Source: an uncultured Pelagibacteraceae bacterium
GTDB lineage: Bacteria; Pseudomonadota; Alphaproteobacteria; Pelagibacterales; Pelagibacteraceae
Reading direction: 5' to 3'
Assembly: GCA_902594915.1 (NCBI GenBank)
Contig: CACJOA010000001.1
Location: 78,832 to 142,831 of the forward strand
Length of the DNA: 64,000 bases
The notes under the pieces are model-generated. The model did not search any database, was not told the DNA's origin, and was given only the letters and a program-made list of their open reading frames with translations. The translations under genes were made by a program, and so were the position numbers. Below are positions 49,553-62,050 of the stretch, in pieces. Each line of letters begins with the position of its first letter. Within the stretch, counting starts at the first letter, position 1.

Positions 49553-50434
49553 CTATATTTGTGTATCAATCCAAATTTTTGCAGCTGATTTTGTAATCTC
49601 TCTTATTCTTCCAATGTATTCAGCTCTTTGAGCGACGCTAATTGCACCACGAGCATCTAATACATTAAAAATATGACATGCTTTTAAGCATTGATCATAT
49701 GCTGGAAGAGATATCTTTTTTTCGACTAAAGATTTTGCTTCACTTTCGTGCATATCAAAAATCTTAAATAGGTTTTCAATATTAGCATATTCAAAATTAT
49801 ATGCTGAAAATTCCTTCTCAGCCTGATGAAAAACCTCTCTATAATTAACACCGTCATTATTCCAAATTAAATCATAGACATTTTTTTTTTGTTGTGTGAA
49901 CATGCAAATTCTTTCCAAACCGTAAGTTAACTCAACTGAAACTGGTTTACATTCGAAACCTGCCATTTGCTGAAAATATGTAAACTGAGTAATTTCCATT
50001 CCATCACACCAAACCTCCCATCCAAGTCCAGCAGCACCAAGAGTTGGGCTTTCCCAATCATCTTCAACAAATCTGATATCATGATCTTTATGATTAATGC
50101 CAATTACTGATAAACTATTTAGATAAAGTTTTTTTATATTAGAAGGAGATGGTTTTATTATAACTTGAAATTGATAATAATGTTGAAGTCTATTAGGATT
50201 GTCTCCATATCTTCCATCAGTAGGTCTTCTCGAAGGTTGAACATATGCAGCTTTCCACGGCTTCGGTCCTACGGATCTTAAAGTGGTTGCTGGATGAAAT
50301 GTTCCTGCTCCAACTTCCATATCATAAGGTTGTAAAATTACACAACCATTTTTACTCCAAAATTTTTGTAAATTAAATATTGTATCTTGAAAAGATTGAG
50401 ATTTTAGTTTTTTTTTATTTTTTTTAGAGACCAT
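49553..50434 (-). CDS. glyQ: Glycyl-tRNA synthetase alpha subunit
   Basis: [39 protein letters not shown]; start trimmed to MVSKKNKK. Confidence 0.97.
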   Translation of the reverse strand: MVSKKNKKKLKSQSFQDTIFNLQKFWSKNGCVILQPYDMEVGAGTFHPATTLRSVGPKPWKAAYVQPSRRPTDGRYGDNPNRLQHYYQFQVIIKPSPSNIKKLYLNSLSVIGINHKDHDIRFVEDDWESPTLGAAGLGWEVWCDGMEITQFTYFQQMAGFECKPVSVELTYGLERICMFTQQKKNVYDLIWNNDGVNYREVFHQAEKEFSAYNFEYANIENLFKIFDMHESEAKSLVEKKISLPAYDQCLKACHIFNVLDARGAISVAQRAEYIGRIREITKSAAKIWIDTQI

Positions 50435-51230
50435 ATCTTTGCCAGACAGATTTTTCATCCAATATATTTGCAAGCTGATCAACATGATCATTTGATGATG
50501 ATAGTTTTTTACTTAACCAGCTTTTTGATTTTTCAAATTTTTTGATTACTACATCCTCTCCAAATTTTTCTCTTAGTATTTGATTGGCATCTCCAACTCC
50601 ATCAATTAAACCTAAATTTTTTGCTTTTCTGCCTGACCAAAATTCTCCCGAAAATAATTCTACCTCATTTTTTTTTAATTTAGACCCCCTGCTTGTCTCG
50701 ACAACCTCTATAAAATCTTTATGCAAATCAAGCTGAATATTTTTTAGTCTTTCTATATCTTCCTTTTTTTCTTCTTGAAAAGGGTCTAGTGTGCTTTTGT
50801 TTTTTCCTGCAGTATGAACTCTTCTTTCAACACCAATCTTTTTTATTAATTCTGTAAAACCAAATGAAGAATAAATAACTCCTATTGAACCAATGATAGA
50901 GCTTGAATTTGCATATATCTCATCTCCAGCACATGCAATTAAATACCCGCCTGAAGCCGCTACATCTTCTGCAAAAACTATTACTTTTTTCTTATTTTTT
51001 TTAGCTTGCTGCCTTATAAAGTTATAAATTAGATGAGACTGAACTGGAGACCCTCCAGGAGAATTGATTGTAATTGCAATGCATGAAGCTTTTTTTAATG
51101 CAAAAGCTTTAGAAATAATCTCTTCTTGACCTGAAAAGTCTATTCCCTGCTTGAACTTTCCTACATTTCCAATAACTCCACTTAATTTAATATGTGGAAT
51201 AATTTTTTTCTTTTTAAAAAAAGAGAACAT
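50424..51230 (-). CDS. S49-family signal peptide peptidase (SppA-like)
   Basis: 268 aa; [36 protein letters not shown]. Confidence 0.92.
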   Translation of the reverse strand: MFSFFKKKKIIPHIKLSGVIGNVGKFKQGIDFSGQEEIISKAFALKKASCIAITINSPGGSPVQSHLIYNFIRQQAKKNKKKVIVFAEDVAASGGYLIACAGDEIYANSSSIIGSIGVIYSSFGFTELIKKIGVERRVHTAGKNKSTLDPFQEEKKEDIERLKNIQLDLHKDFIEVVETSRGSKLKKNEVELFSGEFWSGRKAKNLGLIDGVGDANQILREKFGEDVVIKKFEKSKSWLSKKLSSSNDHVDQLANILDEKSVWQRYGL

Positions 51231-51345
51231 CGTTAATCTTTATAAAATTTTTAATTGAATATAAAGACACCTTATAATTGAAGATTTAGGTGCGTCAATT
51301 GATAAGTAATAAATATAAACTTATTATACTAATTTGTTAACATTT

Positions 51346-52359
51346 ATGGGAACTGTTATACACCTCAAAAATCAAATTAATAATTCTTATTTTCAACTAA
51401 AAGATTCAGTTGATAACAGATTATTATTAGTGGAAGAGAAAATTAAACTAAAATTATCAAGTGACGTTGAATTAGTTAAAAAAATGACTGCCTACCACCT
51501 GCATACTGGTGGTAAAAGATTAAGAGCATTACTTACTTTAGGTTCTGCAAAATTATGTAAATATTCAAAAGGGACAAGAGATATAAACTTAGCAGCCTGC
51601 GTTGAATTAATTCATTCTGCAACTTTAATGCACGATGATGTAATAGACAATGGTGCTGTAAGGAGAGGAAAAAAAACTCTAAACAAAATTTGGGATAATC
51701 ATTCATCTGTACTAATTGGAGACTATTTACTTAGTAGATGTTTTGAAATGATGGTAGAAGATGGGAACCTAGAAGTTTTAAAATTATTATCGTCAACGTC
51801 TTCAAAAATTGCTCAAGGAGAAATACTACAACTTCAACACAAGGGTGAAGTTGATATGTTAGAAGAAACATATCTTAAAATTATATCTGCTAAAACTGCA
51901 GAACTATTCGCAGCATCAACTAAAGTTGGAGCTATTTTATCTGATATGGATAATAAAAAAAAAGAAGCTTTAGAGTTTTATGGCAGGAACCTTGGTTTAA
52001 CTTTTCAAATAGCTGATGATACTTTAGACTACAATTCAGAGTTAAAATTATTTGGAAAAAAAATTGGTCAAGATTTTTATGAAGGTAAAGTTACTCTTCC
52101 TATAATATTATTATTTCAAAAAGCTAATATAAATGAAAAAGAAAAATTAAAAGATATTTTTACAAAAGATGCTAGAGATGAAAATGATTTAGATTATTCT
52201 TTATCATTAATTAAGAAATATAATATAATCAAAGCATGTTATCAAAAAGCTCAACACTATATTAATCTAGCCTCTAATTCATTGTCAGTTTTTAATGATT
52301 GTGAGGAAAGAAATATTCTCGAGAATTTAACTTCTTTCAGTTTATCAAGAAATTTTTAG
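51346..52359 (+). CDS. ispB: Long-chain polyprenyl diphosphate synthase
   Basis: ATLMHDDVIDNGAVRRGKKT first Asp-rich motif, FQIADDTLDY second. Confidence 0.92.
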   Translation: MGTVIHLKNQINNSYFQLKDSVDNRLLLVEEKIKLKLSSDVELVKKMTAYHLHTGGKRLRALLTLGSAKLCKYSKGTRDINLAACVELIHSATLMHDDVIDNGAVRRGKKTLNKIWDNHSSVLIGDYLLSRCFEMMVEDGNLEVLKLLSSTSSKIAQGEILQLQHKGEVDMLEETYLKIISAKTAELFAASTKVGAILSDMDNKKKEALEFYGRNLGLTFQIADDTLDYNSELKLFGKKIGQDFYEGKVTLPIILLFQKANINEKEKLKDIFTKDARDENDLDYSLSLIKKYNIIKACYQKAQHYINLASNSLSVFNDCEERNILENLTSFSLSRNF

Positions 52360-52982
52360 GGACTTAAAATATTTTTAACCCAATTTTTATTTGAATCTAA
52401 AATATATTTTAATCTTTCATGAATTCTATTATCTCCATCTAGCCAAAACTCAATACTTGATGGTTTTAAATTCCAACCGGACCAATGATCGGGTCTCGGC
52501 ACATTATCCTTATCATTATATTTTTTTCTAAAATTTTCCAAAGAAACTAAAAGTTCCTCTCTATTTCTCAAAGTGCTACTTTGTTTTGATGCCCATGCAC
52601 CTATTCTGCTTTCATAAGCTCTAGTATTAAAATAATCATCTGCGGTCTTATCATCAACTAGCTTTAAAGTGCCAACAATTCTAATTTGCCTTAATAAACT
52701 TTTCCAGTGAAAACACATTGTTGCATTTGGATTTTCTTTTAATTCATTACTTTTTTGACTTTTTAAATTCGTGTAAAAAACAAATCCATTTTTATCAAAA
52801 CCTTTTAATAAAACCATTCTTACAGATGGTATGCCCGTCTTACTGGCTGTTCCAAGAGCTAAGGCATTTGGATCATTGATTTCTTTATTTTTGGCTTCTT
52901 CAAACCAATATTCAAATAATTTAAATGGATCATCTAGATCTAAAAAGCATTTATTGAGCCCTAATGAGTTTTTTTGATTCAT
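52356..52982 (-). CDS. pdxH: Pyridoxamine 5'-phosphate oxidase
   Basis: 208 aa; VRMVLLKGFDKNGFVFYTN, C-terminal RIHERLKY...W...LSP. Confidence 0.95.
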   Translation of the reverse strand: MNQKNSLGLNKCFLDLDDPFKLFEYWFEEAKNKEINDPNALALGTASKTGIPSVRMVLLKGFDKNGFVFYTNLKSQKSNELKENPNATMCFHWKSLLRQIRIVGTLKLVDDKTADDYFNTRAYESRIGAWASKQSSTLRNREELLVSLENFRKKYNDKDNVPRPDHWSGWNLKPSSIEFWLDGDNRIHERLKYILDSNKNWVKNILSP

Positions 52983-53015
52983 AATTTTAACAAAATAATC
53001 TATACAATATAAATA

Positions 53016-54098
53016 ATGTCATTTAATACTTTTGGAAAGTTTTTTCGTTTCACTACTTGGGGAGAATCCCATGGTCCAGCTATTGGTTGTATAATTGATG
53101 GTTGCCCACCCCTAATTCAACTAAAAGAACAAGATATACAAGAAGAATTAGATAGAAGAAGACCTGGGCAGTCAAAATTTACTACTCAGAGAAAGGAAAG
53201 CGATAAAATTGAAATACTTTCAGGTATATTCGAAGGTAAAACAACTGGAACTCCTATATCACTTATCATTTATAACGAGGATGTACGATCGAAAGATTAT
53301 AAAGATATAAAAGATAAGTTTAGACCAGGACATGCAGACTTCACTTACTATAAAAAATATGGTATTAGAGATTTTAGAGGTGGTGGAAGATCTTCTGCAA
53401 GAGAGACTGCCGCAAGAGTAGCCGCAGGAGCAGTAGCAAAAAAAGTTTTAGAAAAAAAATTAGGAAAAAAATTCAAAATTAATGGAGCAGTTACTCAGCT
53501 TGGAATTCTTGGCTGTGACACCTCAAAATGGAATGATAAGATAATCAATAAAAATCCATTTTTTTGTCCAGACAAATCAATGCTCAAAATTTGGGAAAAA
53601 TATCTTTTAAGTATTAGGAAAGCAGGCTCATCATGTGGAGCTATTATTGAAGTAAGGGCAAATGGAATACCGGCAGGCTTTGGTGCACCTATTTACTCAA
53701 AACTAGACTCTGATATAGCATCAGCAATGATGAGTATCAATGCAGTAAAGGGAGTAAATATAGGTTCTGGTATGAATTCTGCTCAGCTTTCAGGAGAAGA
53801 AAATTCTGATGAAATTTCACAAAATAAAAAAAAAATGAAGTTTAATTCAAACAATGCAGGTGGAATACTCGGCGGAATTTCCTCTGGTCAGGAAATAATA
53901 GTTTCTTTTGCAGTTAAACCAACATCATCAATTTTAAAAAGTCGAAAAACAATTAACAGATTTGGAAAAAATACAACAATATCTGTTAAAGGAAGGCATG
54001 ATCCGTGTGTAGGAATAAGGGCGGTGCCAGTTGGTGAGGCAATGCTATCATGTGTTTTGCTGGATCACTACTTAATGAATAAAGCTCAGTGTGGTTAA
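53016..54098 (+). CDS. aroC: Chorismate synthase
   Basis: 360 aa; [43 protein letters not shown]. Confidence 0.98.
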   Translation: MSFNTFGKFFRFTTWGESHGPAIGCIIDGCPPLIQLKEQDIQEELDRRRPGQSKFTTQRKESDKIEILSGIFEGKTTGTPISLIIYNEDVRSKDYKDIKDKFRPGHADFTYYKKYGIRDFRGGGRSSARETAARVAAGAVAKKVLEKKLGKKFKINGAVTQLGILGCDTSKWNDKIINKNPFFCPDKSMLKIWEKYLLSIRKAGSSCGAIIEVRANGIPAGFGAPIYSKLDSDIASAMMSINAVKGVNIGSGMNSAQLSGEENSDEISQNKKKMKFNSNNAGGILGGISSGQEIIVSFAVKPTSSILKSRKTINRFGKNTTISVKGRHDPCVGIRAVPVGEAMLSCVLLDHYLMNKAQCG

Positions 54099-54104
54099 AT
54101 TTAT

Positions 54105-56018
54105 TTATTTTTGTTTTTGGACAACTATATTAGAATTTAATACATCTAAAACTTTTTCTTCAATAGAATTACTATCTAAATTGGAAAATTTATACATGTT
54201 CTCAGGTGTATCTTGATCAATAAAAATGTCTGGAAGTGTCATGGATCTAAATTTTAAATTTCTATCAATTAATCCTTTTTTAGACAAAAAATCTATAACA
54301 TGGGATCCAAAACCTCCAATAGATCCCTCTTCTATAGTCACAATTGCTTCGTGTGTAGTAGCTAATTGCCAAATTAAATTTTCATCCAAAGGTTTCGCAA
54401 ATCTTGCGTCAACTATAGTTAAGTTTATTCCTTTTTTTTTCAAATTATCTGATGCTTTAAAAGTTTCTTTTAACCTTGCTCCAAAATTTAAAATTGCCAA
54501 TTTTTTTCCTTCTTGAACAACTCTAGATTTTCCAATTTCTATCTTCTCGTTTATTGATGGTAACACAGAGCCAATTCCAGAACCTCTCGGATATCTAAAA
54601 GCACAAGGTTTGTTATTTATCTCGGTCGAAGTATTTATCATTTTAACTAGTTCAGATTCATCACTTGCAGCCATTACAATAAAATTAGGTAAAGTAGATA
54701 AATAAGTAATATCAAAACTTCCAGCGTGAGTAGGTCCATCTGCTCCGACTAAACCTGCTCTATCAATTGCAAATCTAACAGGTAAACTTTGAATAGCTAC
54801 ATCATGTACAACCTGATCATAAGCTCTTTGTAAAAAAGTAGAATATATTGCTGCATAAGGTTTGTAGTTTTCTGTGGCAAGACCGGCTGCAAAAGTAACT
54901 GCATGTTGTTCCGCAATACCTACGTCAAAAGTTCTATCAGGAAATTCTTCCCGAAAAATATCTAATCCAGTTCCGTCTGGCATAGCTGCTGTTATTGCTA
55001 CTATTTTACTATCTTTTTTAGCGTGTTGAACCAATGTATTGGCAAATACTTTAGTGTAAGACGGAACTTTGCTTGAACTTTTAACTTGTTCACCAGTGTT
55101 AATATTAAATTTTGTTACACCATGATATTTATCTTTTGCTTTTTCAGCAAATGAATATCCCTTACCTTTTTTAGTTTTAATGTGAATTAAAATTGGTCCT
55201 TCATGTTTCGAGTCTCTTGCATTTTTTAAAATTGGTATTAAAGAGTTTAAATCATGTCCATCTATTGGTCCTATATAATAAAATCCAAGAGAGCTAAATA
55301 ATGTTCCTCCTGTGACAGCTGATCTAAACAAATCTTCAGCTTTTCCAGCTTTAGCACTAAATCTTTTTGAAAATGCAGATGTAATTAATTTTATAGTTTC
55401 TCTTAAGCTAAAATAAATTTTTCCAGAGAAGATTTTAGCAAGATAAGTGCCCATAGCACCAACAGGTTTTGCTATTGACATATCATTATCGTTAAGAATA
55501 ACAATCATTTTAGTATGCGATGCTCCAGCGTTATTCATAGCTTCGTAAGCCATACCAGCACTTATAGCTCCATCACCTATTACAGCAATCACATTGTCTG
55601 ATTTATTAGAGAGTTTATTTGCTTCAGCAATTCCTAATGCCGAGGAGATTGAAGTTGAACTATGTGCAGCACCAAATGGATCATATTCACTTTCCTTCCT
55701 TTTTGTAAAGCCTGATAATCCTCCACCTTTTCTTAAAGTTCTTATTCTCTCTTTTCTTCCAGTAAGTATCTTATGAGGGTAACACTGGTGACCTACATCC
55801 CAAATCAATTTATCCTTAGGAGTGTCAAAGATATAATGTAAAGCTACACTTAATTCAACTACACCTAAACTTGCTCCTAAATGTCCTCCAGTTTCAGAAA
55901 CAGCATCAATTGTTTCTTTTCTTAATTCATCAGCTACTTTTTGTAATTCATGTTCTTTAATTTTCTTCAAATCTGACGGAAAATTTATATTATTTAAAAA
56001 TTGATAATTATTTCTCAT
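54105..56018 (-). CDS. dxs: 1-deoxy-D-xylulose-5-phosphate synthase
   Basis: 637 aa; [34 protein letters not shown]. Confidence 0.98.
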   Translation of the reverse strand: MRNNYQFLNNINFPSDLKKIKEHELQKVADELRKETIDAVSETGGHLGASLGVVELSVALHYIFDTPKDKLIWDVGHQCYPHKILTGRKERIRTLRKGGGLSGFTKRKESEYDPFGAAHSSTSISSALGIAEANKLSNKSDNVIAVIGDGAISAGMAYEAMNNAGASHTKMIVILNDNDMSIAKPVGAMGTYLAKIFSGKIYFSLRETIKLITSAFSKRFSAKAGKAEDLFRSAVTGGTLFSSLGFYYIGPIDGHDLNSLIPILKNARDSKHEGPILIHIKTKKGKGYSFAEKAKDKYHGVTKFNINTGEQVKSSSKVPSYTKVFANTLVQHAKKDSKIVAITAAMPDGTGLDIFREEFPDRTFDVGIAEQHAVTFAAGLATENYKPYAAIYSTFLQRAYDQVVHDVAIQSLPVRFAIDRAGLVGADGPTHAGSFDITYLSTLPNFIVMAASDESELVKMINTSTEINNKPCAFRYPRGSGIGSVLPSINEKIEIGKSRVVQEGKKLAILNFGARLKETFKASDNLKKKGINLTIVDARFAKPLDENLIWQLATTHEAIVTIEEGSIGGFGSHVIDFLSKKGLIDRNLKFRSMTLPDIFIDQDTPENMYKFSNLDSNSIEEKVLDVLNSNIVVQKQK

Positions 56019-56887
56019 CTACTTCTATCTAAAATATAATTAAGAGTTTCTGATAAATTTTTTGATTTTGGTCCAAACATTTTTAATCTACTATTAATCT
56101 TATTAATTAAGTTATTTGCATATTTAATAGTATTTTTATATCCCAGTAAACTAATTAAAGTTGCTTTTCCTCTTTTTTTATCTTTTCTTGTTTTTTTTCC
56201 AGCTAATTTAGTAGTTCCTTTATAATCGATCAAATCATCAGCAACTTGGAATAATAATCCAATATCAGCTCCTATATTTTCAAATTTTTCAATTTGTCTT
56301 TTATTTTTATTTTTCAAAATTAGTGGTGCAGCACAACAAAAACTAAAAAGTTTACCTGTCTTTTTAACCTCCATTTCAATTATTTTTTTTTTAGATACTT
56401 TTTTGTGCTCAAAATCTAAATCCAAATATTGACCACCAGCTATTCCAAGATGGCCAGAACTTTCTGAAATTTTATTGATCAAATTAATTTTAATTTTCTC
56501 TGAAATATTTAATTTTTTATGACTTAAAATTTCAAATGCCATAGTCAACAACGAATTACCTGCCAGAACTGCTGTAGATTCCCCAAATTTTACATGAGTA
56601 GATGGCTTCCCTCTCCTAATAGCATCATTATCCATACAAGGTAAATCATCATGAATTAATGAGTATGCGTGTATACACTCTATCGCAGCACCAATAATAA
56701 TTAAAATTTTATAATTCAAATTAAATAGTGATCCAACATCTATCAAGATCTTTGATCTTATCTTTTTACCTCCAGAAAAAAGACCATATTGCATTGGAAC
56801 AATCAAATCTGATTTTTTTTGTTTATCAATAAAAGTTTTAAGAAACAAATTTGTATCTTTTGCTATTTTATCAATTTTTTCTTTCAT
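56015..56887 (-). CDS. ispA: Geranyl/farnesyl diphosphate synthase
   Basis: 290 aa; [21 protein letters not shown]. Confidence 0.95.
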   Translation of the reverse strand: MKEKIDKIAKDTNLFLKTFIDKQKKSDLIVPMQYGLFSGGKKIRSKILIDVGSLFNLNYKILIIIGAAIECIHAYSLIHDDLPCMDNDAIRRGKPSTHVKFGESTAVLAGNSLLTMAFEILSHKKLNISEKIKINLINKISESSGHLGIAGGQYLDLDFEHKKVSKKKIIEMEVKKTGKLFSFCCAAPLILKNKNKRQIEKFENIGADIGLLFQVADDLIDYKGTTKLAGKKTRKDKKRGKATLISLLGYKNTIKYANNLINKINSRLKMFGPKSKNLSETLNYILDRSR

Positions 56888-57125
56888 CTTTTTTATTTAT
56901 AAAAATTTTTGATATTTTCTCCTTAGTTCTTTCATTAATATTTTTTACACTTTTTTGAAATTTTTTCTCGATGATTTTATTCAATTTGATCAAATTTTGA
57001 TAATTATGCAATGAATTTTCTAGATCTTTTTGGCTCTCTAGTTCATCAATCATCTTATTAGCTTTTTTAGTTAATTCTTCTAGTGTTAGAGACTCATAAT
57101 TATTTGTTAAATTTTTATCTTTCAT
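56871..57125 (-). CDS. xseB: Exodeoxyribonuclease VII small subunit
   Basis: 84 aa; LTLEELTKKANKMIDELES; conserved xseB-ispA-dxs context. Confidence 0.75.
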   Translation of the reverse strand: MKDKNLTNNYESLTLEELTKKANKMIDELESQKDLENSLHNYQNLIKLNKIIEKKFQKSVKNINERTKEKISKIFINKKDERKN

Positions 57126-57145
57126 ATAATACTCCCAGATAATAC

Positions 57146-58078
57146 ATGAAAATCAAAGTTGCAAATATTAAAAAAGCAAAAAATTTACTTGATAAAAGTA
57201 ATTGTATAGCTATCCCTACTGAAACTGTTTATGGTTTAGCTGGAAATGCATACTCTAATCGTGCGTGTAAAAAAATCTTTGAATTAAAAAAAAGACCTAA
57301 AAATAATCCTCTGATTGTTCATTATTATAATATATCTCAATTAAAAGCTGACTGTATTTTAAATAAAGATTTTTTTAAATTATATTATAAATTTTGTCCA
57401 GGTCCTATTACATTTGTATTGAAACTAAAAAAAAATTCAAAAATCTCTAAAATAGTAAATAATAATAAAAAAGATTTAGCTGTGAGATTTCCAAAACATC
57501 CTGTTGCACGAAAGTTACTAAAATATCTTAATTATCCTCTTGCGGCACCTAGCGCTAATCTATCTAAAAAAGTAAGTGCAGTTAAATCTGAAGATGTGAA
57601 AGATGATTTTGGAAAAAAAATTAAATTCATACTTGAAGGCGGAACATCTTCAATTGGTCTTGAATCAACAATAATTGATTTAAGGAAAAGGCCTAAAATT
57701 TTAAGATTGGGTGGTCTCGAAATATCTAAAATTAAAGATGTTCTTAATAAGAAAATTCTTTATGAAAATAATCCTAGGAAAATCTCTGCGCCTGGACAGT
57801 TTAAACTACATTACTCACCTGATTTACCTATAAAATTAAATGTAAAAAAAGTAAAAAATTATGAGGCTTATATATTGATTAAAAAAGTAAGAAGAATTAA
57901 ACCTAACTACTTTTTCCTATCTAAAAATGGCAACTTGAAAGAGGCAGCAAAAAATTTATATAGTACTTTTAGAAAAATAAAAAAGAGTCAGTATAAGTTT
58001 ATTAGTGTCGAAAGAATTCCAAATAAAGGTTTGGGGAAAACAATTAATGATAGACTGAAAAGGGCATCGAAATTTTAA
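57146..58078 (+). CDS. Threonylcarbamoyl-AMP synthase (Sua5/YwlC type)
   Basis: 310 aa; AIPTETVYGLAGNAY, KRPKNNPLIVH, C-terminal Sua5 domain. Confidence 0.93.
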   Translation: MKIKVANIKKAKNLLDKSNCIAIPTETVYGLAGNAYSNRACKKIFELKKRPKNNPLIVHYYNISQLKADCILNKDFFKLYYKFCPGPITFVLKLKKNSKISKIVNNNKKDLAVRFPKHPVARKLLKYLNYPLAAPSANLSKKVSAVKSEDVKDDFGKKIKFILEGGTSSIGLESTIIDLRKRPKILRLGGLEISKIKDVLNKKILYENNPRKISAPGQFKLHYSPDLPIKLNVKKVKNYEAYILIKKVRRIKPNYFFLSKNGNLKEAAKNLYSTFRKIKKSQYKFISVERIPNKGLGKTINDRLKRASKF

Positions 58079-58815
58079 TGAGTAGTCCATTAGAAATAAT
58101 TCAATTATCCAAGAAATACGAAGATAAAATTGCAGTGAAAAATATTTCTTTTAAAGTTAAAAAAAACGAGGTAATTGGAATCCTTGGTCCAAATGGTTGT
58201 GGAAAAACTACCACTATCGGAATGATTCTCGGATTATTAAAACCCTCTAACGGTAAAATATTAATAAATGGTTTAGAGATTGAAAAACAAAGAGTAAATT
58301 TATTGGCAGAGTTAAATTTTATCTCACCCTACATAGAACTACCAAAAAAATTAACTGTCCAACAGAATTTAGAGGTATATGGAAGACTTTATGATGTGAA
58401 ATACTTAAAAGAAAAAATAAATCATCTCTCAGAAAAATTAAGGCTTGGTGATATAATAAATAAAATAACAGGGGAACTTTCATCAGGTCAAAAAAATAGA
58501 GTAAGCTTAGCAAAGTCTATCATAAATGATCCATTAATTTTACTTTTAGATGAACCTACTGCTTCTCTTGATCCTGAAACTGGAGATTTTGTAAGAAGTT
58601 TTTTAGAGGATTATAAAAAAGAAAATAAAGCCTCCATTTTACTTGCCTCACATAACATGGCAGAGGTTGAACGTTTATGTTCATCGGTTTTAATGATGAA
58701 TAAAGGTATCATTATTGACTACGGTAAGCCAGCTGAGTTAATTAAAAAACATAAAAGACAAAATATGGAAGAAGTTTTTTTAAAACTAACTAGGGAAAAA
58801 TATGAATTTAAATAA
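58078..58815 (+). CDS. ABC-2 exporter ATP-binding protein
   Basis: 245 aa; GPNGCGKTTTIG Walker A, LSSGQKNRVSLA signature. Confidence 0.95.
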   Translation: MSSPLEIIQLSKKYEDKIAVKNISFKVKKNEVIGILGPNGCGKTTTIGMILGLLKPSNGKILINGLEIEKQRVNLLAELNFISPYIELPKKLTVQQNLEVYGRLYDVKYLKEKINHLSEKLRLGDIINKITGELSSGQKNRVSLAKSIINDPLILLLDEPTASLDPETGDFVRSFLEDYKKENKASILLASHNMAEVERLCSSVLMMNKGIIIDYGKPAELIKKHKRQNMEEVFLKLTREKYEFK

Positions 58816-59593
58816 GATGTATGGTCTATTTCTTAGACATTTCTTTTTAATCAAAGGCTCTTTGCCTAGAATTTTGGATCTTATATATTGGCCAACAATT
58901 CAAATAATCCTCTGGGGTTTTATCTCAAAGTTTTTTACGATTTATAGTGATTATTATAATAACACTCTAGGTATAATACTCACTTGTGCTATTCTTTACG
59001 ATATTCTTTTTAGATCCAGTATAAGTTTTAATATGCTTTTCTTAGAGGAAATTTGGAGTAGAAACTTCACAAATTTATTTATAGCTCCATTAAAAATAAA
59101 AGAAATAATAGTTTCATTAATTTTTACTGCTTTAATTAGAACTTTAATTGGATTGGTACCAGCAATAATTCTAACATCTCCGCTATTTGGAGTATCAATT
59201 TTGAATTTAGGCTTTCCTTTACTGTTACTTTTTATTAGTTTATATCTCTTTGGTATAACTTTAGGGCTGTTTGTAAGTGCTGGTCTTATGAGATATGGAC
59301 CTTCTTTTGAAAATATTGCGTGGTCATCTCTTTTCCTACTAGCGCCGCTTGGTTGTATTTATTATCCTTTAGAAATTCTTCCAAATTTTTTTCAAATTAT
59401 TGCAAAGGGGTTACCCTTAGTTTATATTTTTGATGAAGCAAGAAATATTCTTTTAAATAATTATTTAGATTACAATAATCTTAAATATGCATATATTCTG
59501 AATCTTGTCTATTTATGTATTGGTATAATTTTATTTTACTATTCATTTTTAAAAGCAAGGGTAAAGGGTACTTTAATAAATATGGGAGAATAG
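58802..59593 (+). CDS. ABC-2 exporter permease (NodJ-like)
   Basis: 263 aa, about 6 TM, overlaps the ATPase gene. Confidence 0.85.
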   Translation: MNLNKMYGLFLRHFFLIKGSLPRILDLIYWPTIQIILWGFISKFFTIYSDYYNNTLGIILTCAILYDILFRSSISFNMLFLEEIWSRNFTNLFIAPLKIKEIIVSLIFTALIRTLIGLVPAIILTSPLFGVSILNLGFPLLLLFISLYLFGITLGLFVSAGLMRYGPSFENIAWSSLFLLAPLGCIYYPLEILPNFFQIIAKGLPLVYIFDEARNILLNNYLDYNNLKYAYILNLVYLCIGIILFYYSFLKARVKGTLINMGE

Positions 59594-59594
59594 A

Positions 59595-60722
59595 TTAAGT
59601 AATTTTTTTTTTCTTCTTATCAAGAATCTTTATTTTTTGAAAAATTAATTCAGAAACTTTTCCATTGCCAAATACACTTGATGGTCTCAAGTCTTTTTTA
59701 AGAAAATATACTATAGCTGCTTTAATTTTTTTATAATCATATCCAGTAATAATATTTGTTTTATTTTTAATTGTTATTTGTCTCTCAGTAGTAGTTCTAA
59801 TAGTTACACATGGGACCCCTAATAAAGACGTTTCTTCTTGGATACCTCCAGAATCAGTTAAAACTAATTTGCTATTTTTCATTAAAGATAAAAAATCTAT
59901 AAATTCTAAAGGTTTAATAAATTCAACATATTTGACTAATCCTACTCTCATTTTGTCAATTATTTTTTTTGTTCTTGGGTGGGTTGGAAAAATAAACTTT
60001 TTATTAAATTTTTTTCCTAACTTATTAAACGCTAAAATTAATTTTTTAAACTTTTTTGGATCATCCACAGTTTCTGGTCTATGTAGAGTCATCAGGTAAA
60101 ACTGTTTTTTTTTTAAATGCAACTTTTTAAGAATTTTATTACTTTTAATTTTAGGTGAATATTTTTTAATAATGTCAGAAATTGTATTACCAACTTTATA
60201 AACTTTTTTGTTTAATAAAAGTCTTTCTTTTTTCAAATTATCTAAATCAAATTTTGTTGGAACAAAAAGAATGTCTGAAAGCTGATCAATTAATCTTCTA
60301 TTAATTTCCTCCGGCATTCTTTCATCAAAGGATCTTAGTCCAGCCTCAACATGAGCAATCTTTATTTTGTTTAAATTTTCAAAATATTTTCTGTTGAATA
60401 TAGAAGCAGCAAAACATCCTGCAAAAGCTGTGTTAGTGTCCCCCTGAACAATTAAGTAATCTGGTCTCTCTTTAAACAAAATTTTCTCAATATTTTCTAT
60501 TGTTTTTGAAAAAAAACTCCCATAGGTTTTATTTATTGCTTTAATATTATACCTTGGTTTTGGTATTTTAAAAAAATCAAAAAAAACATCACTCATTATT
60601 TTAATGTAATGTTGATTTGTATTTATTAAAAAAAAATTAACTTTGTTTTCTTTTAAGATTTTTATTAGTGGGGCGAGCTTGATTATTTCTGGTCTTGTTG
60701 ATAATACGATACAAATTTTCAT
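59595..60722 (-). CDS. wecB: UDP-N-acetylglucosamine 2-epimerase
   Basis: 375 aa; STRPEIIKLAPL, HVEAGLRSFDERMPEEINRRL, TDSGGIQEE. Confidence 0.93.
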   Translation of the reverse strand: MKICIVLSTRPEIIKLAPLIKILKENKVNFFLINTNQHYIKIMSDVFFDFFKIPKPRYNIKAINKTYGSFFSKTIENIEKILFKERPDYLIVQGDTNTAFAGCFAASIFNRKYFENLNKIKIAHVEAGLRSFDERMPEEINRRLIDQLSDILFVPTKFDLDNLKKERLLLNKKVYKVGNTISDIIKKYSPKIKSNKILKKLHLKKKQFYLMTLHRPETVDDPKKFKKLILAFNKLGKKFNKKFIFPTHPRTKKIIDKMRVGLVKYVEFIKPLEFIDFLSLMKNSKLVLTDSGGIQEETSLLGVPCVTIRTTTERQITIKNKTNIITGYDYKKIKAAIVYFLKKDLRPSSVFGNGKVSELIFQKIKILDKKKKKIT

Positions 60723-60805
60723 AGTAATTTTACTTTTTCAAAGTAATAATAATCACTTATATAATTCATAAATCAATTAATGAAAGTTAATTATAAGTCT
60801 AAAAT

Positions 60806-62050
60806 ATGAGATTATTAAAAAACAGATTCTCTCTTTTGCTACTGATTTTAATCCCAATATTATCTTTATTTATTGGTTTTATTTTCAATGAAGACTTGTC
60901 TACTGGTGGCTCAAAATGGGATTTTAATCTTACATGGACAGTTGTAGAAAAATATTCTAACTTAGAATTCGAAGATGCCAATGAATACACAAGACATTTT
61001 CCTCTACACTACTTTTTTCTATCTTTTTCTCATTCAATTTTTAATGACCAGAAATTAGTCAGATTATTTTATTTAATTTTCAGTTTTTCTCTACCGATTT
61101 TCTTATTTTTAAATTTAAGAAAGATTTATAAATTTAAAGAAATAAATCTTATTATATTTAGTTTTAGCTTTTTATTAATTCCACTATTTAGGGCTGAAGC
61201 TATTTGGGCTAATTCCCACTTAACAGCAACAATTTTTTTTCTTATAGGTAATTTTTTTTATCTTAAAAGTTTAGAAAAAAATGTTTTTTATTTTAAATTG
61301 ATAAACTTATTTTTTTTAGCACTAGCAACATACTGCCTTCAAACTTATGTAATTTTATATCTTTATTATTTATCAAAGTACTTCCTAAATGAAAAATTTA
61401 GAGTTTTTACCTCACTTTTTTTATTCTCATGCTTACTCGGTATCCCTGGTCTTTATTTCATTTACTTAAATCCAAGAACATCAAATTTAACTATTACACA
61501 GGATTTTTATTACACATTTATAACAAATATTTCTATAATGTTTTTTTTCTTATGTTTTTTACTTTGTAATTTAAAAACTATTAAAGCTTTGAAAAATGAA
61601 ATTTTTATTTTAAAATTTTGGGAAATTTTGATACTTTTCATAGTAGCTGGATTTGTATTAATAAATCTGGATTTTAATCTTTTAAAATCAAATCTAAAAG
61701 GTGGGGGATTTTTTTTTAAATTATCCCACTTCATTTTGAAAAATAATTTAATATTTATCATGTCTTTTTTAATAGGTCTTTTTGTGAGTGCTTTAATAAT
61801 TAAAAAAGAAAAAAAAATTTTTTTTATTTTTTTAATAATGTTTTTAATGGCTTTAAATTTCCAGATATATCAAAAGTATTTTGAACCATTGTTTCTAGTT
61901 ATGTTTTGTGTATTATATAAAAATTTTTTACTAAGTAATATTTTAAACAATTTAAAAAATATTCTTTCCTTTTATTCTTTGATAGTTATTTATTTTATTA
62001 TTGCATACATCAATTATCTTAATAACTTTTCTCATAAATTAGTTATTTAA
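60806..62050 (+). CDS. Polytopic membrane protein, GT39/PMT-like
   Basis: 414 aa, about 11 hydrophobic segments; GT39-like HFPLHYFFLS region. Confidence 0.55.
   Translation: MRLLKNRFSLLLLILIPILSLFIGFIFNEDLSTGGSKWDFNLTWTVVEKYSNLEFEDANEYTRHFPLHYFFLSFSHSIFNDQKLVRLFYLIFSFSLPIFLFLNLRKIYKFKEINLIIFSFSFLLIPLFRAEAIWANSHLTATIFFLIGNFFYLKSLEKNVFYFKLINLFFLALATYCLQTYVILYLYYLSKYFLNEKFRVFTSLFLFSCLLGIPGLYFIYLNPRTSNLTITQDFYYTFITNISIMFFFLCFLLCNLKTIKALKNEIFILKFWEILILFIVAGFVLINLDFNLLKSNLKGGGFFFKLSHFILKNNLIFIMSFLIGLFVSALIIKKEKKIFFIFLIMFLMALNFQIYQKYFEPLFLVMFCVLYKNFLLSNILNNLKNILSFYSLIVIYFIIAYINYLNNFSHKLVI

Noticed and set aside
54226-54516. 96-aa plus-strand ORF antisense to dxs
   Set aside because: Shadow ORF in conserved dxs
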